DNA of 39,866 bases. Source: Methylococcaceae bacterium (GTDB lineage: Bacteria; Pseudomonadota; Gammaproteobacteria; Methylococcales; Methylomonadaceae). The notes below the pieces were generated by a model that saw only the letters and a list, made by a program, of their open reading frames with translations, made no database searches and was not told the DNA's origin. The DNA lies in contig DUCI01000005.1 in assembly GCA_012959905.1 (NCBI GenBank), forward strand, positions 1,289 through 41,154, given 5' to 3'. Shown here piece by piece: positions 10,175-20,918 of the stretch; the stretch's first letter is position 1; each line of letters begins with the position of its first letter. The translations under genes and the position numbers were made by a program.

Positions 10175-12445
10175 ATGTTAAGTAAAGAACTAGAAATCAC
10201 TCTGAATCATGCGTTTAAACAAGCGCATGCTAAATATCATGAATTCATAACAGTCGAGCACCTACTGTTAGCGCTCATTGATAATGAATCGGCCACCGAG
10301 GTGCTTGCCGTCTGTGACTGTGATGTTAGCGCGCTTAAAGCGGATATTGAACAATTTATTAATGACACTATTTCTCTTTTAGAGAAAGATTCTGGGCGTG
10401 AAACACAGCCAACACTGGGCTTTCAACGCGTATTGCAGCGTGCGGTTTTCCATGTCCAGTCCTCAAATAAAAAAGAAGTTAACGGCGCCAACTTATTGGT
10501 TGCTTTATTTAGTGAACAAGATTCACACGCGGTCTATTTGTTAAGTAAATATGATGTAACGCGTTTAGATATTGTTAATTATCTGTCTCATGGCGCGAGT
10601 GATAAGAAGAGCGAAGATACAGATTCTGTAGACCCAAAAAACAATCATGAAGATGAAGCGACTGGATCTTTGCAGAAATATGCAACTAATTTAAATGTGT
10701 TGGCTCTCGAGGGGAAAATTGATCCTTTAATTGGTCGTTATGAAGAAGTTGCAAGGACCTTACAAATACTTTGCCGTCGTCGGAAAAACAATCCTTTGTT
10801 AGTGGGTGATGCTGGCGTGGGTAAAACAGCGATTGCAGAAGGGTTAGCTAAGAAAATTGTTGAAGAGGATGTTCCTGATTTTTTATTAGATAGTGTTATT
10901 TACTCATTAGATATGGGTTCTTTAGTGGCAGGAACAAAATATCGCGGTGACTTTGAAAAGCGTTTGAAAGCACTGCTAGCCGACTTAAAGAAAGAACCGC
11001 ATGCTATTCTCTTTATTGATGAGATTCATACCATTATTGGTGCGGGATCTGCTTCTGGCGGCATGATGGATGCTTCTAATTTAATTAAACCTGTTTTAGC
11101 CTCCGGGCAACTACGGTGTATTGGATCTACGACTTATCAAGAATACAGAGGCGTTTTTGAAAAAGATCATGCTTTAGCGCGGCGTTTTCAGAAAGTTGAT
11201 GTGATTGAATCAAGTGTAGAAGAAACGATTGAAATTTTGAAAGGTTTAAAGTCTCGATTTGAAGAGTTTCATGAGATTAAATATAGCTTGAAAAGTCTAG
11301 AGCAGGCAGCGCTCTTATCGGACCGGTTTATCACTGATCGATGCTTACCGGATAAAGCTATTGACGTGATTGATGAAGCAGGGGCGCAGCAGCGTTTATT
11401 ACCTTCATCAGAACGATTAACCTCTATTAGTTCCAGTGAAGTTGAAGCCATTATTGCTAAGATCGCACGTATTCCTGAGAAAAATGTATCGTCTAGTGAT
11501 AAAGGTGTTTTAGAGGATTTAGAGAAAAACCTTAAGTTACTTGTTTATGGTCAGGATGAAGCGGTTTCTGCGCTCTCGTCGGCGATTAAGTTGTCGCGTG
11601 CTGGTCTTCGTGATTCCATTAAAACAATTGGGTCTTTTTTGTTTTCTGGTCCTACCGGTGTTGGAAAAACAGAGGTTACAAAACAGTTATCTAAGGTTCT
11701 CGGCGTTGATCTTATTCGCTTTGATATGTCGGAGTATATGGAAAGTCATACCGTATCAAGATTAATTGGCGCACCGCCGGGGTATGTTGGTTTCGATCAA
11801 GGTGGCTTGCTGACTGAGCAGGTTAATAAGCACCCTTATGCGGTTTTATTATTGGATGAGATTGAAAAAGCTCATCCTGATGTTTTTAATTTACTGTTGC
11901 AGGTGATGGATCACGGTACTTTGACGGATAATAATGGCAGAAAAGTTGATTTTCGTAATATTATTTTAGTTATGACGACTAATGCCGGTGCTGAGGAGGG
12001 TGCGCGAGCATCAATTGGTTTTACCCAACAAGAGCATGCCGGGGATAGTCGAAAGGTTGTTGACAAAACATTCAGTCCTGAATTTCGTAATCGCTTAGAT
12101 GCTGTGATTCAGTTTAAGCCCTTGAGTAAGTCAATTATTAGGCATGTTGTTGATAAGTTTATTTTTGAGTTGGAAAGTTTATTGACAGAAAAAAACGTAA
12201 CATTGCTGTTGGATGAAGAGGCCCGGAAATGGTTAGCCAATAACGGCTGCGACACTAAAATGGGCGCGCGACCGATGGCGCGACTTATTCAAGAAAGAAT
12301 TAAGTCGCCGTTGGCTAATGAGTTATTGTTTGGCAAGTTAGCACAAGGTGGTCATGTGCAAATCTCAGTTCGAGAGGGCGATCTTTCGTTAGACGTTAAG
12401 GGCAAAGACTTAGTGACACTTGACTCACTGGCCGTGGAAAAATAA
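10175..12445 (+). CDS. clpA: ATP-dependent Clp protease ATP-binding subunit ClpA
   Basis: ClpA is the hexameric AAA+ unfoldase that feeds substrates to ClpP. The 756 residues match the usual length. An N-domain (1-150) binds ClpS. AAA-1 has Walker A GDAGVGKT (about 210-217) and Walker B FIDEIHT. AAA-2 has GPTGVGKTE (about 492-500) and [14 protein letters not shown]. The SIGFTQQ segment (near 615) contains an IGF tripeptide at the site of the IGL/IGF loop that docks on ClpP, so this is a ClpP partner and not a ClpB disaggregase, which has a long middle domain that is absent here. No clpP lies in the window. It runs convergently into infA with six bases between stops. Confidence 0.97.
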   Translation: MLSKELEITLNHAFKQAHAKYHEFITVEHLLLALIDNESATEVLAVCDCDVSALKADIEQFINDTISLLEKDSGRETQPTLGFQRVLQRAVFHVQSSNKKEVNGANLLVALFSEQDSHAVYLLSKYDVTRLDIVNYLSHGASDKKSEDTDSVDPKNNHEDEATGSLQKYATNLNVLALEGKIDPLIGRYEEVARTLQILCRRRKNNPLLVGDAGVGKTAIAEGLAKKIVEEDVPDFLLDSVIYSLDMGSLVAGTKYRGDFEKRLKALLADLKKEPHAILFIDEIHTIIGAGSASGGMMDASNLIKPVLASGQLRCIGSTTYQEYRGVFEKDHALARRFQKVDVIESSVEETIEILKGLKSRFEEFHEIKYSLKSLEQAALLSDRFITDRCLPDKAIDVIDEAGAQQRLLPSSERLTSISSSEVEAIIAKIARIPEKNVSSSDKGVLEDLEKNLKLLVYGQDEAVSALSSAIKLSRAGLRDSIKTIGSFLFSGPTGVGKTEVTKQLSKVLGVDLIRFDMSEYMESHTVSRLIGAPPGYVGFDQGGLLTEQVNKHPYAVLLLDEIEKAHPDVFNLLLQVMDHGTLTDNNGRKVDFRNIILVMTTNAGAEEGARASIGFTQQEHAGDSRKVVDKTFSPEFRNRLDAVIQFKPLSKSIIRHVVDKFIFELESLLTEKNVTLLLDEEARKWLANNGCDTKMGARPMARLIQERIKSPLANELLFGKLAQGGHVQISVREGDLSLDVKGKDLVTLDSLAVEK

Positions 12446-12451
12446 CCCGGT

Positions 12452-12670
12452 CTAACGGCCTCTAAAAGTAATTCGACCTTTGGTGAGATCATAAGGGGTC
12501 ATTTCAACTTTGACTTGGTCTCCGGTTAAGATGCGGATGTAATGTTTACGCATTTTCCCTGATATGTGAGCAGTAATAACGTGACCGTTTTCCAGTTCCA
12601 CGCGAAACATGGTGTTAGGTAGAGTGTCAATTACCTTTCCTTCCATTTCAATTTGATCTTCTTTTGGCAT
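12452..12670 (-). CDS. infA: Translation initiation factor IF-1
   Basis: IF-1 is a 72-residue OB-fold protein that binds the ribosomal A site during initiation. The sequence runs [20 protein letters not shown] to [11 protein letters not shown] and matches the bacterial family over its full length, including FRVELENGH and the [10 protein letters not shown] core. It lies 108 bases after bpt on the same strand and is convergent with clpA. The ribosome-binding site is weak. The clpA/infA neighbourhood with an aminoacyl-protein transferase is also seen in E. coli, which supports vertical inheritance. Confidence 0.98.
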   Translation of the reverse strand: MPKEDQIEMEGKVIDTLPNTMFRVELENGHVITAHISGKMRKHYIRILTGDQVKVEMTPYDLTKGRITFRGR

Positions 12671-12778
12671 TTGTGTTGCGCACCGTAGTTAATTTAATTG
12701 TCAATTATAACATTGTACTTGTCTGATAGACAGTCCTTAAAAAAGCAAGTGCCTTTCTTAAAACAGAGGGTATAGTTG

Positions 12779-13498
12779 CTATCGACTAATTGCTTCACCC
12801 TTTTTGTACAAATGCCATTGGCCATTGATAAAGGCCTCTATCGGGCGGTAATTGGCTTTATAGGCCATGTTCTTACAAGGCTCTATCCAATATCCGAGGT
12901 AGACCCAAGTTAGCTGTTGGAGTGACGCATAGTGGATCATCTTCAGGATAGCAAAATGTCCTAAGCTGAAATGTTGGAAATCAGGGTCGTAGAAGGTGTA
13001 AACGGCTGAAAGCGCGCTGTCGATTTGATCGATAACGGCAATGCCGACAAGTGTTCTTTTTATCCGTATTTCCATAAATAAGGTGTTACACCAGGGTCCG
13101 GTTAAGAAGTTCAAGTAGTCATCTTTTGAGAGTTGACTCATTTCGCCGTCGGGATGGCGATTGTTTTGATAACGGACGTAAATTTTAAAATGCTGTTCGT
13201 TAAAAGCGGCAGGAATCAATCGTGTTGTGGTTTGCGTATTTTTGTTGATAATTCGTTTTTGGCTTTTTGATGGCTTGAATGAATTAACCGGTACCCTTAA
13301 TGAAATACAGTCTTGGCAACTGTTGCAATGCGGCCGGTATAACTGTTTGCCACTACGTCTAAAGCCCAGGGTGATTAAGTGTGTGTACAGATTGTTAATG
13401 GGAGGTAATTCAGGATGTACGTAGAGTAGACGGGCTTGTTTTTCATTTTGATAGTTGCAAGGGTGCTCAGCACTATCAATGACGGGGATATTAGTCAT
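12779..13498 (-). CDS. bpt: Aspartate/glutamate leucyltransferase
   Basis: Bpt transfers Leu from Leu-tRNA to proteins with N-terminal Asp or Glu, creating a primary N-degron read by ClpS. The 239-residue protein has the ATE1-like layout. The N-terminal part holds LYRPHCNSCQDCISLRVPV, with the clustered cysteines of the family. The C-terminal GNAT-like half holds GHFAILKMIHYASL and YLGYWIEPCKNMAYKANYRPIE. Its start overlaps the end of aat by eight bases, indicating coupled translation. E. coli lacks Bpt, whereas Vibrio and many other gammaproteobacteria have it. The motif set excludes a eukaryotic-type arginyltransferase role only by family precedent. Confidence 0.95.
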   Translation of the reverse strand: MTNIPVIDSAEHPCNYQNEKQARLLYVHPELPPINNLYTHLITLGFRRSGKQLYRPHCNSCQDCISLRVPVNSFKPSKSQKRIINKNTQTTTRLIPAAFNEQHFKIYVRYQNNRHPDGEMSQLSKDDYLNFLTGPWCNTLFMEIRIKRTLVGIAVIDQIDSALSAVYTFYDPDFQHFSLGHFAILKMIHYASLQQLTWVYLGYWIEPCKNMAYKANYRPIEAFINGQWHLYKKGEAISR

Positions 13499-14192
13499 GT
13501 GGTATTTTTCTCCAAGCCTCTACGGCAGTAAAGCGAGTGCTGTATTGATTTACTAAGGTAATGAATCTATCACGAGGAATTTCTTTGGCCCCCCAGTTTA
13601 TTAGGTGCTCTGATTTAACTTGGCAGTCGATGAGTTGGTAGTTCCATTCGCGAAGTTTCCCAATTAAAAAATAGAAAGCCAATTTTGAGGCATTACTTTC
13701 AGTGTGGAACATGGATTCTCCAAAAAAAACTTGTCCTATACCGAGACCGTAAAGACCACCTACCAAAGTATTATTAAGATAGACTTCAATAGAATGTGCA
13801 ACGCCAATAGTATGCAGAGTTTGATAAGCGTTAATCATTTCCGGTGATATCCACGTTTCGGCTTGAGTTTTTCGGGGCCTTGCGCAGGCTTTTATGACAG
13901 CATTAAAGGATTGATCAATACGGACGGTGAAATTATTTTTTCTGGCTAAGCGCTGCAAACTCTTTGAGGGCTTAAATTGGTTGGGTAAAAGGCATAGTCT
14001 GGGGTCGGGTGACCACCATAATATCGGGTCGCCTGGGTTAAACCATGGAAAAATACCGTGTTTGTAGGCGTTAATCAGTCTTTCAGGACTTAGACAGCCT
14101 CCAACAGCAACTAAGCCATCGGGATCTTTTAAAGCGTGTTTAACCTTTGGAAAGGGTTGCTCTGGAAGGCGGGGATCAAGGTAAGTGAGCAT
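13491..14192 (-). CDS. aat: Leucyl/phenylalanyl-tRNA-protein transferase
   Basis: Aat adds Leu or Phe to proteins with N-terminal Lys or Arg. The 233-residue sequence carries the family motifs FPKVKHALKDPDGLVAVGGCLSP, HGIFPWFNPGDPILWWSPDPR, the VHSIEV-equivalent AHSIEVY, and GGLYGLGIGQVFFGESMF followed by LIDCQV. All regions that form the aminoacyl-tRNA pocket are present. The length is normal. It is coupled to bpt by an eight-base overlap, so both aminoacylating arms of the bacterial N-degron pathway are made together, next to clpS and clpA. The trxB gene lies 38 bases upstream on the same strand. Confidence 0.97.
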   Translation of the reverse strand: MLTYLDPRLPEQPFPKVKHALKDPDGLVAVGGCLSPERLINAYKHGIFPWFNPGDPILWWSPDPRLCLLPNQFKPSKSLQRLARKNNFTVRIDQSFNAVIKACARPRKTQAETWISPEMINAYQTLHTIGVAHSIEVYLNNTLVGGLYGLGIGQVFFGESMFHTESNASKLAFYFLIGKLREWNYQLIDCQVKSEHLINWGAKEIPRDRFITLVNQYSTRFTAVEAWRKIPHD

Positions 14193-14230
14193 AAAGGCAC
14201 CTGCTCACTTAATTAAAATTGTAGAGAACG

Positions 14231-15190
<960 letters not shown>

Positions 15191-15401
15191 TTAGATTTTC
15201 TCCACAAAGATCAATGTTAAGCAATTTTTTTGCATATTATGACGATGACAGTCCATTAGGTAAAGTTAGAGATTGAATTTTTAAAAATTAGCCCCAAAAA
15301 GTTTTTTTTTGACGTGTAATTAAGTTAATGTCCTATGAAATGAAAGCATCCTATGATACTGTTATATATAACTAAAAAATGGATATTAAATCAGAAATAG
15401 C

Positions 15402-17792
15402 ATGGCTGCGATAATTAAAGAAAACACCTCGACGGGTTTTCGTGAAATGGGCGTTATAGTCTTTGTTACATGGGCGGCTTTTGTTTTTATTGCCTTAGTA
15501 ACGTTTAGTTATGAAGACTCTGGGTGGACACACAGTGGCAGTGGTGGGACGATCAATAATGCCTGTGGTGTTATTGGTGCCTGGGTTGCCGATTTTTTAT
15601 TTAGTTTGTTAGGGCTCAGTGCATTCTTTTTCCCGGTGATGATTGCTTGGCATGGGTACCAATTATTCATGGGCCGCTCGATGCGCCAAACGCATTGGGG
15701 GGTCGGGTCACATTGGGGCGGTTTTGTCTTATCAAGCTTGGCAATTTCGACCTTAGCGTATTTGTATATTCTGCGTTTAGGCTTCCCAATGCCAAACGGA
15801 GCAGGGGGTATTATCGGCGAGGAGTTAGGGGACTTGTTGGTCGTGATTTTAGGTCACTCAGGAGTCACTTTAGTGCTGTTAACCATTTTGCTCGGTGGGA
15901 TCACTTTGTTAACCAATTTGTCATGGCTAGCTGTTATCGATGGTGTTGGTAAATATGCATTAGTAATGATGCGCTTTTTAGGGCAAAAAATTAATTTAGG
16001 CGTTGTTCGGTGTTGTGTGTACGTTAAATCTTATTTTCAACGTACCACAAAAGCCGGAGACGATATTTCAGAAGTTCGTTTGTCACGAACCAAAAAGCCG
16101 AGTCTACCGAGAAACTCGATAGCTAAGAAAATACGTGTTGAGCCGACCGTAGGGGCTTTTGAATCCACGCGTAATATTGAGCCAGTAATGACCTTGATTG
16201 AACCTTCATTGGTAGACGTCATTGATCCCCCAATGACGTTTAGCTCATTCCCTGCTAAAAAGCATGTGAGTCGTCGGCAGGTTAAAAAAACACCGGTGGC
16301 GAATAAGGGTTTACCTGAATTATCCCTATTGGACCAGTATTTTAATACCACAAAAGGGTATTCTGAGAGTGCCTTGCAAGATATGTCTCGATTGGTTGAG
16401 AATATTTTAATTGATTTCAATGTCGACGTGAATGTGGTTGCCGTCAATCCCGGGCCTGTTGTAACGCGCTTTGAATTACAACTGGCTGCAGGGATTAAAG
16501 TGAGTCGTATTAGTGGGTTGGCTAAAGATCTTGCAAGAGCTTTGTCGGTCACCAGTGTTCGGATTGTGGAGATAATTCCCGGTAAAACCGTTGTTGGTCT
16601 TGAAATCCCCAATAAAGAGCGAGAAATGGTTTCGTTACGGGAGATTTTTTCTTCATCGGTTTATCAAGAATCTAATTCAGCGTTAACGCTAGCGTTAGGT
16701 AAGGATATCTCAGGTAGTCCAGTCATTGCGGATTTAGCTAAAATGCCTCATTTATTGGTAGCGGGAACAACGGGGTCAGGGAAATCAGTTGCCATTAATA
16801 CGATGATTTTGAGTTTGTTGTATAAATCTACGCCTGCAGATGTGCGAATGATTATGATCGACCCAAAAATGCTTGAGTTGTCTGTTTATGAAGGCATTCC
16901 TCACTTATTAACGCCTGTGGTGACCGATATGAATGATGCGGCTAATGCGCTTCGTTGGTCGGTTGCTGAAATGGAACGGCGGTATCGATTAATGTCTTTA
17001 TTGGGTGTTCGAAATATTGACGGTTTTAATAAATTGGTCAGAGCAGCTGCGGCCCGTGGGGAGCCGATTAAAGATCCTTTGTTTAAACCTGAAATGGGCT
17101 TAGTAGACGATCAAGAACATCCTGTTTTAGAGCCCTTGCCTAATATAGTTATAGTCATTGACGAATTAGCCGATATGATGATGATTGTGGGTAAAAAGGT
17201 AGAACAGCTCATCGCTCGGTTAGCTCAAAAAGCGCGTGCTTCTGGGTTACATTTAATATTAGCTACCCAGCGGCCTTCTGTGGATGTATTGACCGGGTTG
17301 ATCAAAGCGAACGTGCCTTCTCGTATTTCTTTTCAGGTTTCATCTAAGATTGACTCTAGAACGATTCTTGATCAAGGCGGCGCAGAATCCTTGTTAGGAA
17401 ATGGGGATATGTTATTTATGCCTTCGGGTACGAGTTTACCGATCCGGGCCCACGGTGCATTTGTTAACGATCATGAAGTTCATCAAATTGTTTCTTTTCT
17501 GAAGGGAACAGGTCCGACGGACTACCTGGATTTAGTCGTTAATGATGCGACTGATCAGCTTAGCGGTGGTTTTAGCAATGTTGAGAGCGAGGCCGATCCT
17601 ATTTATGATCAAGCGGTGAGTTTTGTCACTGAAACCCGGAAAGCCTCTATCTCTGGTGTGCAAAGGCGTTTTAAGGTGGGGTATAACCGTGCGGCGCGTT
17701 TAATTGAAGATATGGAAGCGGCAGGTGTGGTGACATCACCTGAATCTAACGGGAGTCGTCAGGTTATTGCGCAGGCCCCGCCGAGTCTTTAA
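15402..17792 (+). CDS. ftsK: DNA translocase FtsK
   Basis: FtsK anchors at the division septum and pumps DNA toward dif, where it activates XerCD. The 796-residue protein has four or so N-terminal membrane segments (about 20-190), a linker with basic and Pro-rich stretches (about 200-310), and a RecA-like motor with Walker [10 protein letters not shown] (454-462) and Walker [10 protein letters not shown] (about 583-591). A C-terminal winged-helix gamma domain contains [21 protein letters not shown], which reads polar KOPS sites. The linker is much shorter than in E. coli FtsK. The last 29 bases overlap the antisense 3' end of queG. Confidence 0.97.
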   Translation: MAAIIKENTSTGFREMGVIVFVTWAAFVFIALVTFSYEDSGWTHSGSGGTINNACGVIGAWVADFLFSLLGLSAFFFPVMIAWHGYQLFMGRSMRQTHWGVGSHWGGFVLSSLAISTLAYLYILRLGFPMPNGAGGIIGEELGDLLVVILGHSGVTLVLLTILLGGITLLTNLSWLAVIDGVGKYALVMMRFLGQKINLGVVRCCVYVKSYFQRTTKAGDDISEVRLSRTKKPSLPRNSIAKKIRVEPTVGAFESTRNIEPVMTLIEPSLVDVIDPPMTFSSFPAKKHVSRRQVKKTPVANKGLPELSLLDQYFNTTKGYSESALQDMSRLVENILIDFNVDVNVVAVNPGPVVTRFELQLAAGIKVSRISGLAKDLARALSVTSVRIVEIIPGKTVVGLEIPNKEREMVSLREIFSSSVYQESNSALTLALGKDISGSPVIADLAKMPHLLVAGTTGSGKSVAINTMILSLLYKSTPADVRMIMIDPKMLELSVYEGIPHLLTPVVTDMNDAANALRWSVAEMERRYRLMSLLGVRNIDGFNKLVRAAAARGEPIKDPLFKPEMGLVDDQEHPVLEPLPNIVIVIDELADMMMIVGKKVEQLIARLAQKARASGLHLILATQRPSVDVLTGLIKANVPSRISFQVSSKIDSRTILDQGGAESLLGNGDMLFMPSGTSLPIRAHGAFVNDHEVHQIVSFLKGTGPTDYLDLVVNDATDQLSGGFSNVESEADPIYDQAVSFVTETRKASISGVQRRFKVGYNRAARLIEDMEAAGVVTSPESNGSRQVIAQAPPSL

Positions 17793-18861
17793 TAGGACGA
17801 TCACGGTTGCTCTGCTGGTGTTTCAGTGCCCAGCGAACGTGTTCTTGGACCAGTTCCGAAACATTATCGCAGTGCTTCAATAATGTTTGTGTCACTAAGT
17901 GACTGGGTTTTGCATTACCTAAGGCGACTGCAATATTACGTAACCAACGATGATGACCAATGCGGCGAATGGCAGAGCCTTCTGTTTTTTTAAGAAAGGT
18001 TTTTTCATCCCAAGAAAATAAATTAACTAATTGGCTCGAATTTAAATTATGTCGGGGATTAAAATCAGGGTTTTCAGTGGTTTTAGCAAAACGATTCCAA
18101 GGGCATATGAGTTGACAATCATCGCAACCATAGATTCTATTGCCAATTAAAGGGCGTAATGGCTCAGGAATAGAGCCGTCGAGTTCAATGGTTAAATAAG
18201 ATATACATCGTCTGGCATCAAGTTGATAAGGTGCAATAATTGCTTGTGTAGGGCAGATATCAATGCAAGCCGTACAGTCGCCGCAGTGAGAGCTGGTTGC
18301 AGAATCAATGGGCAGTTCAAGGTCAGTATAGATCTCGCCTAAAAAGAACCACGAGCCAGCCTGTTTATTGATGAGATTAGTATGCTTGCCAATCCAGCCT
18401 AAGCCAGCTTTTTCAGCAATGGCTTTTTCAAGTACCGGTGCGCTATCAACAAAGGCTCGGTACCCAAAAGGACCAATTTCTTCTTCAATGCGAGAGCATA
18501 GTTTTTGTAATCGATTTCTAATGACTTTGTGGTAATCTCGACCCAAGGCATAACGTGAAATAAAGCCGTTTTCAGGGTTTTCTAAGGCGGTATGTATGCG
18601 CTTTTGATTTTCCGGTAAGTAGTCCATGCGGACAGAGATAATTCTTTTAGTCCCTGGAATTAGTAATTCTGGATAACTTCTTTTCTTGCCATGTTTGACC
18701 ATGTAATGCAATTGACCGTGATAGTCTTTTTTTATCCAGTTATCGAGGTGTTGTTCTGCTTCTGATAGCGATGTATCGGAAATTCCAACTTGTTGGAAAC
18801 CTAGTTCCACGCCCCATTTTTTAATGTTCTGAGTGAGGCTATGTCGGTTTATTGTCGCCAT
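17764..18861 (-). CDS. queG: Epoxyqueuosine reductase
   Basis: QueG reduces epoxyqueuosine to queuosine at the wobble position of GUN tRNAs, using cobalamin and two 4Fe-4S clusters. The 365-residue protein shows [25 protein letters not shown] (about 140-164), which holds the catalytic Asp. The two ferredoxin-like motifs are [16 protein letters not shown] and [13 protein letters not shown], and a C-terminal HEAT-like tail follows. Its 3' end overlaps the 3' end of ftsK by 29 bases on the opposite strand. It is divergent from nnrDE, as in the E. coli queG-nnr-tsaE-amiB region. Confidence 0.96.
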   Translation of the reverse strand: MATINRHSLTQNIKKWGVELGFQQVGISDTSLSEAEQHLDNWIKKDYHGQLHYMVKHGKKRSYPELLIPGTKRIISVRMDYLPENQKRIHTALENPENGFISRYALGRDYHKVIRNRLQKLCSRIEEEIGPFGYRAFVDSAPVLEKAIAEKAGLGWIGKHTNLINKQAGSWFFLGEIYTDLELPIDSATSSHCGDCTACIDICPTQAIIAPYQLDARRCISYLTIELDGSIPEPLRPLIGNRIYGCDDCQLICPWNRFAKTTENPDFNPRHNLNSSQLVNLFSWDEKTFLKKTEGSAIRRIGHHRWLRNIAVALGNAKPSHLVTQTLLKHCDNVSELVQEHVRWALKHQQSNRDRPIKDSAGPAQ

Positions 18862-18962
18862 GATTCATTGGGTGGAATGTATCTAAAATTGTAAGTATAC
18901 CGCTTTGATTGCTGTGGGGCAGTTTATACCCTATGATGAATAAAATAGTTTGGATGGCGGTT

Positions 18963-18969
18963 AAGGGAG
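18963..18969 (+). promoter_or_regulatory. Ribosome-binding site that favours the GTG start of nnrDE
   Basis: AAGGGAG ends five bases before the GTG at 18975. The in-frame ATGs at 18933 and 18954 have no comparable site, so the GTG is the best-supported start. Confidence 0.55.
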
Positions 18970-18974
18970 TTGGG

Positions 18975-20459
18975 GTGGTTACAAGTAATGATCTGAAACA
19001 ATTGCCTTCGGAATTATACAGTGCTGAGCAAGTGCAAGAATTAGATCGTATTGCTATTGCAGAATATGGTATTGATGGATTTTCTTTAATGTCTAGGGCT
19101 GGACTGGCCGTAGTCGATTTGATTGAGTCTTGTTATCCCGATGCTAGTATTATCCATGTTTTTTGTGGTTCGGGTAATAATGGTGGTGATGGTTTTGTTG
19201 TGGCGAATGAGGCCCTTAAAAAAGGGTTGAAGCCACTTGTTTTTTTACTGTGTCCAGTAGCAAATGTTACTGGCGATGCACGTTTAGCACTTGATGAATA
19301 TTTATTGTCAGGTGGCGCCATAGACACACAGAGCGTAGCGGTGACTTTACGCTGTGATGTTATCGTTGATGCCTTATTAGGGACAGGGTTATCGCGCAAA
19401 GTTTCTGGGCAATTTGAAGCGGTAATAGAGCATATAAATACCTCTGGCAGACCTGTTGTTGCAATTGATATTCCATCTGGATTAAATTCAAATACTGGCC
19501 AGCCAATGCCTTGTGCTGTTGTTGCACAGCAAACAATCACTTTTATTGGTTTAAAAAAAGGAATGGTTACCGGTCAAGCAAGTGCTTTTTGCGGGGATTT
19601 GTTTTTTTCCTCGCTGGCTATACCCGGGGGAGTATTTGGCGGTTGTCAGGGGCAAGCGTTATTAACGTCTCATGTTTCTTTACCCCCTCGTAACCGTTAC
19701 GCGCATAAAGGAGATTTTGGTCATGTGGTCTTGATTGGAGGGGATTATGGCTATCATGGCGCTATACAATTAGCCGCTGAAGCATCAACTCGAGCTGGAG
19801 CAGGGTTGGTATCGGTGGCGACGCGGATAGATCATGCGCGGCACATGGTCCAGAGGTGTCCTGAAATAATGGTCCATGGCGTGGAGCAAAGTCAAGCGCT
19901 CTCTACAGTGCTAAATAAAGGGAGCGTGATTGCAATAGGTCCAGGGTTGGGTCAGAAAAGTTGGGGCGAGGCATTGTTTGAGGTTAGCTTGACAGCTCAG
20001 CAACCCAAAGTTCTTGATGCAGATGCTTTAAATATTTTAGCTAAACGGGGGGGCTTTAGCGATAATTGGATCTTAACACCGCATCCCGGTGAAGCCGCTA
20101 GGTTAATGCACTGTTCGGTTGATGAGATTCAGCGAGATCGATATACTGCTACTAGGAATATTCAGTCAAAATATGGAGGGGTTGTCTTGCTTAAAGGCCC
20201 GGGGACGATTATTACCGATGGGAATATCACAAAAGTAACGATGACAGGTAATCCAGGTATGGCTTGCGGTGGAATGGGTGATGTATTAACCGGTATAATA
20301 GCTGCTTTGGTAGCGCAAAAAATGTCGTTAATGGATGCTGCTGTTTGTGGTGCCTTTTTACATGGTAAAGCAGGTGATGAGGCGGCTTTACAGGGTGAGC
20401 GTGGGTTGGTCGCAAGTGATTTGATGCCTTATATTAGAACAGTCGTAAATGAATCATGA
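18975..20459 (+). CDS. nnrDE: Bifunctional NAD(P)H-hydrate epimerase / ADP-dependent NAD(P)HX dehydratase
   Basis: This two-domain enzyme repairs hydrated NADH and NADPH. The N-terminal YjeF_N half (about 1-215) epimerises the R and S forms and has YSAEQVQELDRIAIAEYGIDG, FCGSGNNGGDGFVVA and DIPSGLNSNTGQP. The C-terminal ribokinase-like half dehydrates S-NAD(P)HX with ADP and has GPGLGQKSWG, VLDADALNIL, LTPHPGEAARLM and GNPGMACGGMGDVLTGI, which contains the catalytic Asp. I chose the GTG at 18975 because of the ribosome-binding site before it; in-frame ATGs at 18933 and 18954 are alternatives. The stop overlaps the tsaE start (ATGA), and nnrDE-tsaE-amiB form a plus-strand operon. Confidence 0.95.
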   Translation: MVTSNDLKQLPSELYSAEQVQELDRIAIAEYGIDGFSLMSRAGLAVVDLIESCYPDASIIHVFCGSGNNGGDGFVVANEALKKGLKPLVFLLCPVANVTGDARLALDEYLLSGGAIDTQSVAVTLRCDVIVDALLGTGLSRKVSGQFEAVIEHINTSGRPVVAIDIPSGLNSNTGQPMPCAVVAQQTITFIGLKKGMVTGQASAFCGDLFFSSLAIPGGVFGGCQGQALLTSHVSLPPRNRYAHKGDFGHVVLIGGDYGYHGAIQLAAEASTRAGAGLVSVATRIDHARHMVQRCPEIMVHGVEQSQALSTVLNKGSVIAIGPGLGQKSWGEALFEVSLTAQQPKVLDADALNILAKRGGFSDNWILTPHPGEAARLMHCSVDEIQRDRYTATRNIQSKYGGVVLLKGPGTIITDGNITKVTMTGNPGMACGGMGDVLTGIIAALVAQKMSLMDAAVCGAFLHGKAGDEAALQGERGLVASDLMPYIRTVVNES

Positions 20460-20866
20460 CCATTTTATTTAAAACAACGGAAGAAACAGAACAATACGGA
20501 GCAACATTATTTAGCGCTCTAGGGGATGCTCGATTAGTTTTCTTAACCGGTGATTTAGGGGCGGGAAAAACCACATTGGTTAGAGGTGTTCTTCGCTCCT
20601 TAGGGTATCAGGGGATTGTTAAAAGCCCCACTTATACGTTAGTGGAAGAGTATGTGGTAGGCGGAGTACGTATAGTTCATTTTGATTTATATCGAGTCAA
20701 AGATCCTGAAGAGCTGGAATGGATCGGTATAAGAGATTATCTACAGCAAGAGGCTTATTGTTTTATAGAGTGGCCTGAAATGGGTTTTGGCTATTTACCT
20801 AAACCCGATTGTCATTTTCAGCTCTGTTCGGGTGAGGCAGGGCATTCACTTGAATTGTTAGAGTAG
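20456..20866 (+). CDS. tsaE: tRNA threonylcarbamoyladenosine biosynthesis ATPase TsaE
   Basis: TsaE is the ATPase that resets the TsaB-TsaD complex during formation of t6A37 on ANN-decoding tRNAs. The 136-residue protein is slightly short, as usual for TsaE. It contains Walker A LTGDLGAGKTTLVRG (about 30-44), SPTYTLVEEY with the switch-like Thr, HFDLYRVKDPEELEWIGIRDYL, and FIEWPEMG with the catalytic Glu-Trp-Pro segment. Its ATG overlaps the nnrDE stop by four bases, which implies translational coupling. tsaB and tsaD are not in the window. Confidence 0.96.
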   Translation: MTILFKTTEETEQYGATLFSALGDARLVFLTGDLGAGKTTLVRGVLRSLGYQGIVKSPTYTLVEEYVVGGVRIVHFDLYRVKDPEELEWIGIRDYLQQEAYCFIEWPEMGFGYLPKPDCHFQLCSGEAGHSLELLE

Positions 20867-20918
20867 AAATAGCGTGTTTGAAATGGGGTTTTTATAACAA
20901 GAATGAATCGATCTAAGG

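Noticed and set aside
15309-15339. TTGACG upstream of ftsK as a promoter
   Set aside because: The 17-base spacing gives CCTATG, a poor -10; the better TATGAA needs a 19-base spacer.
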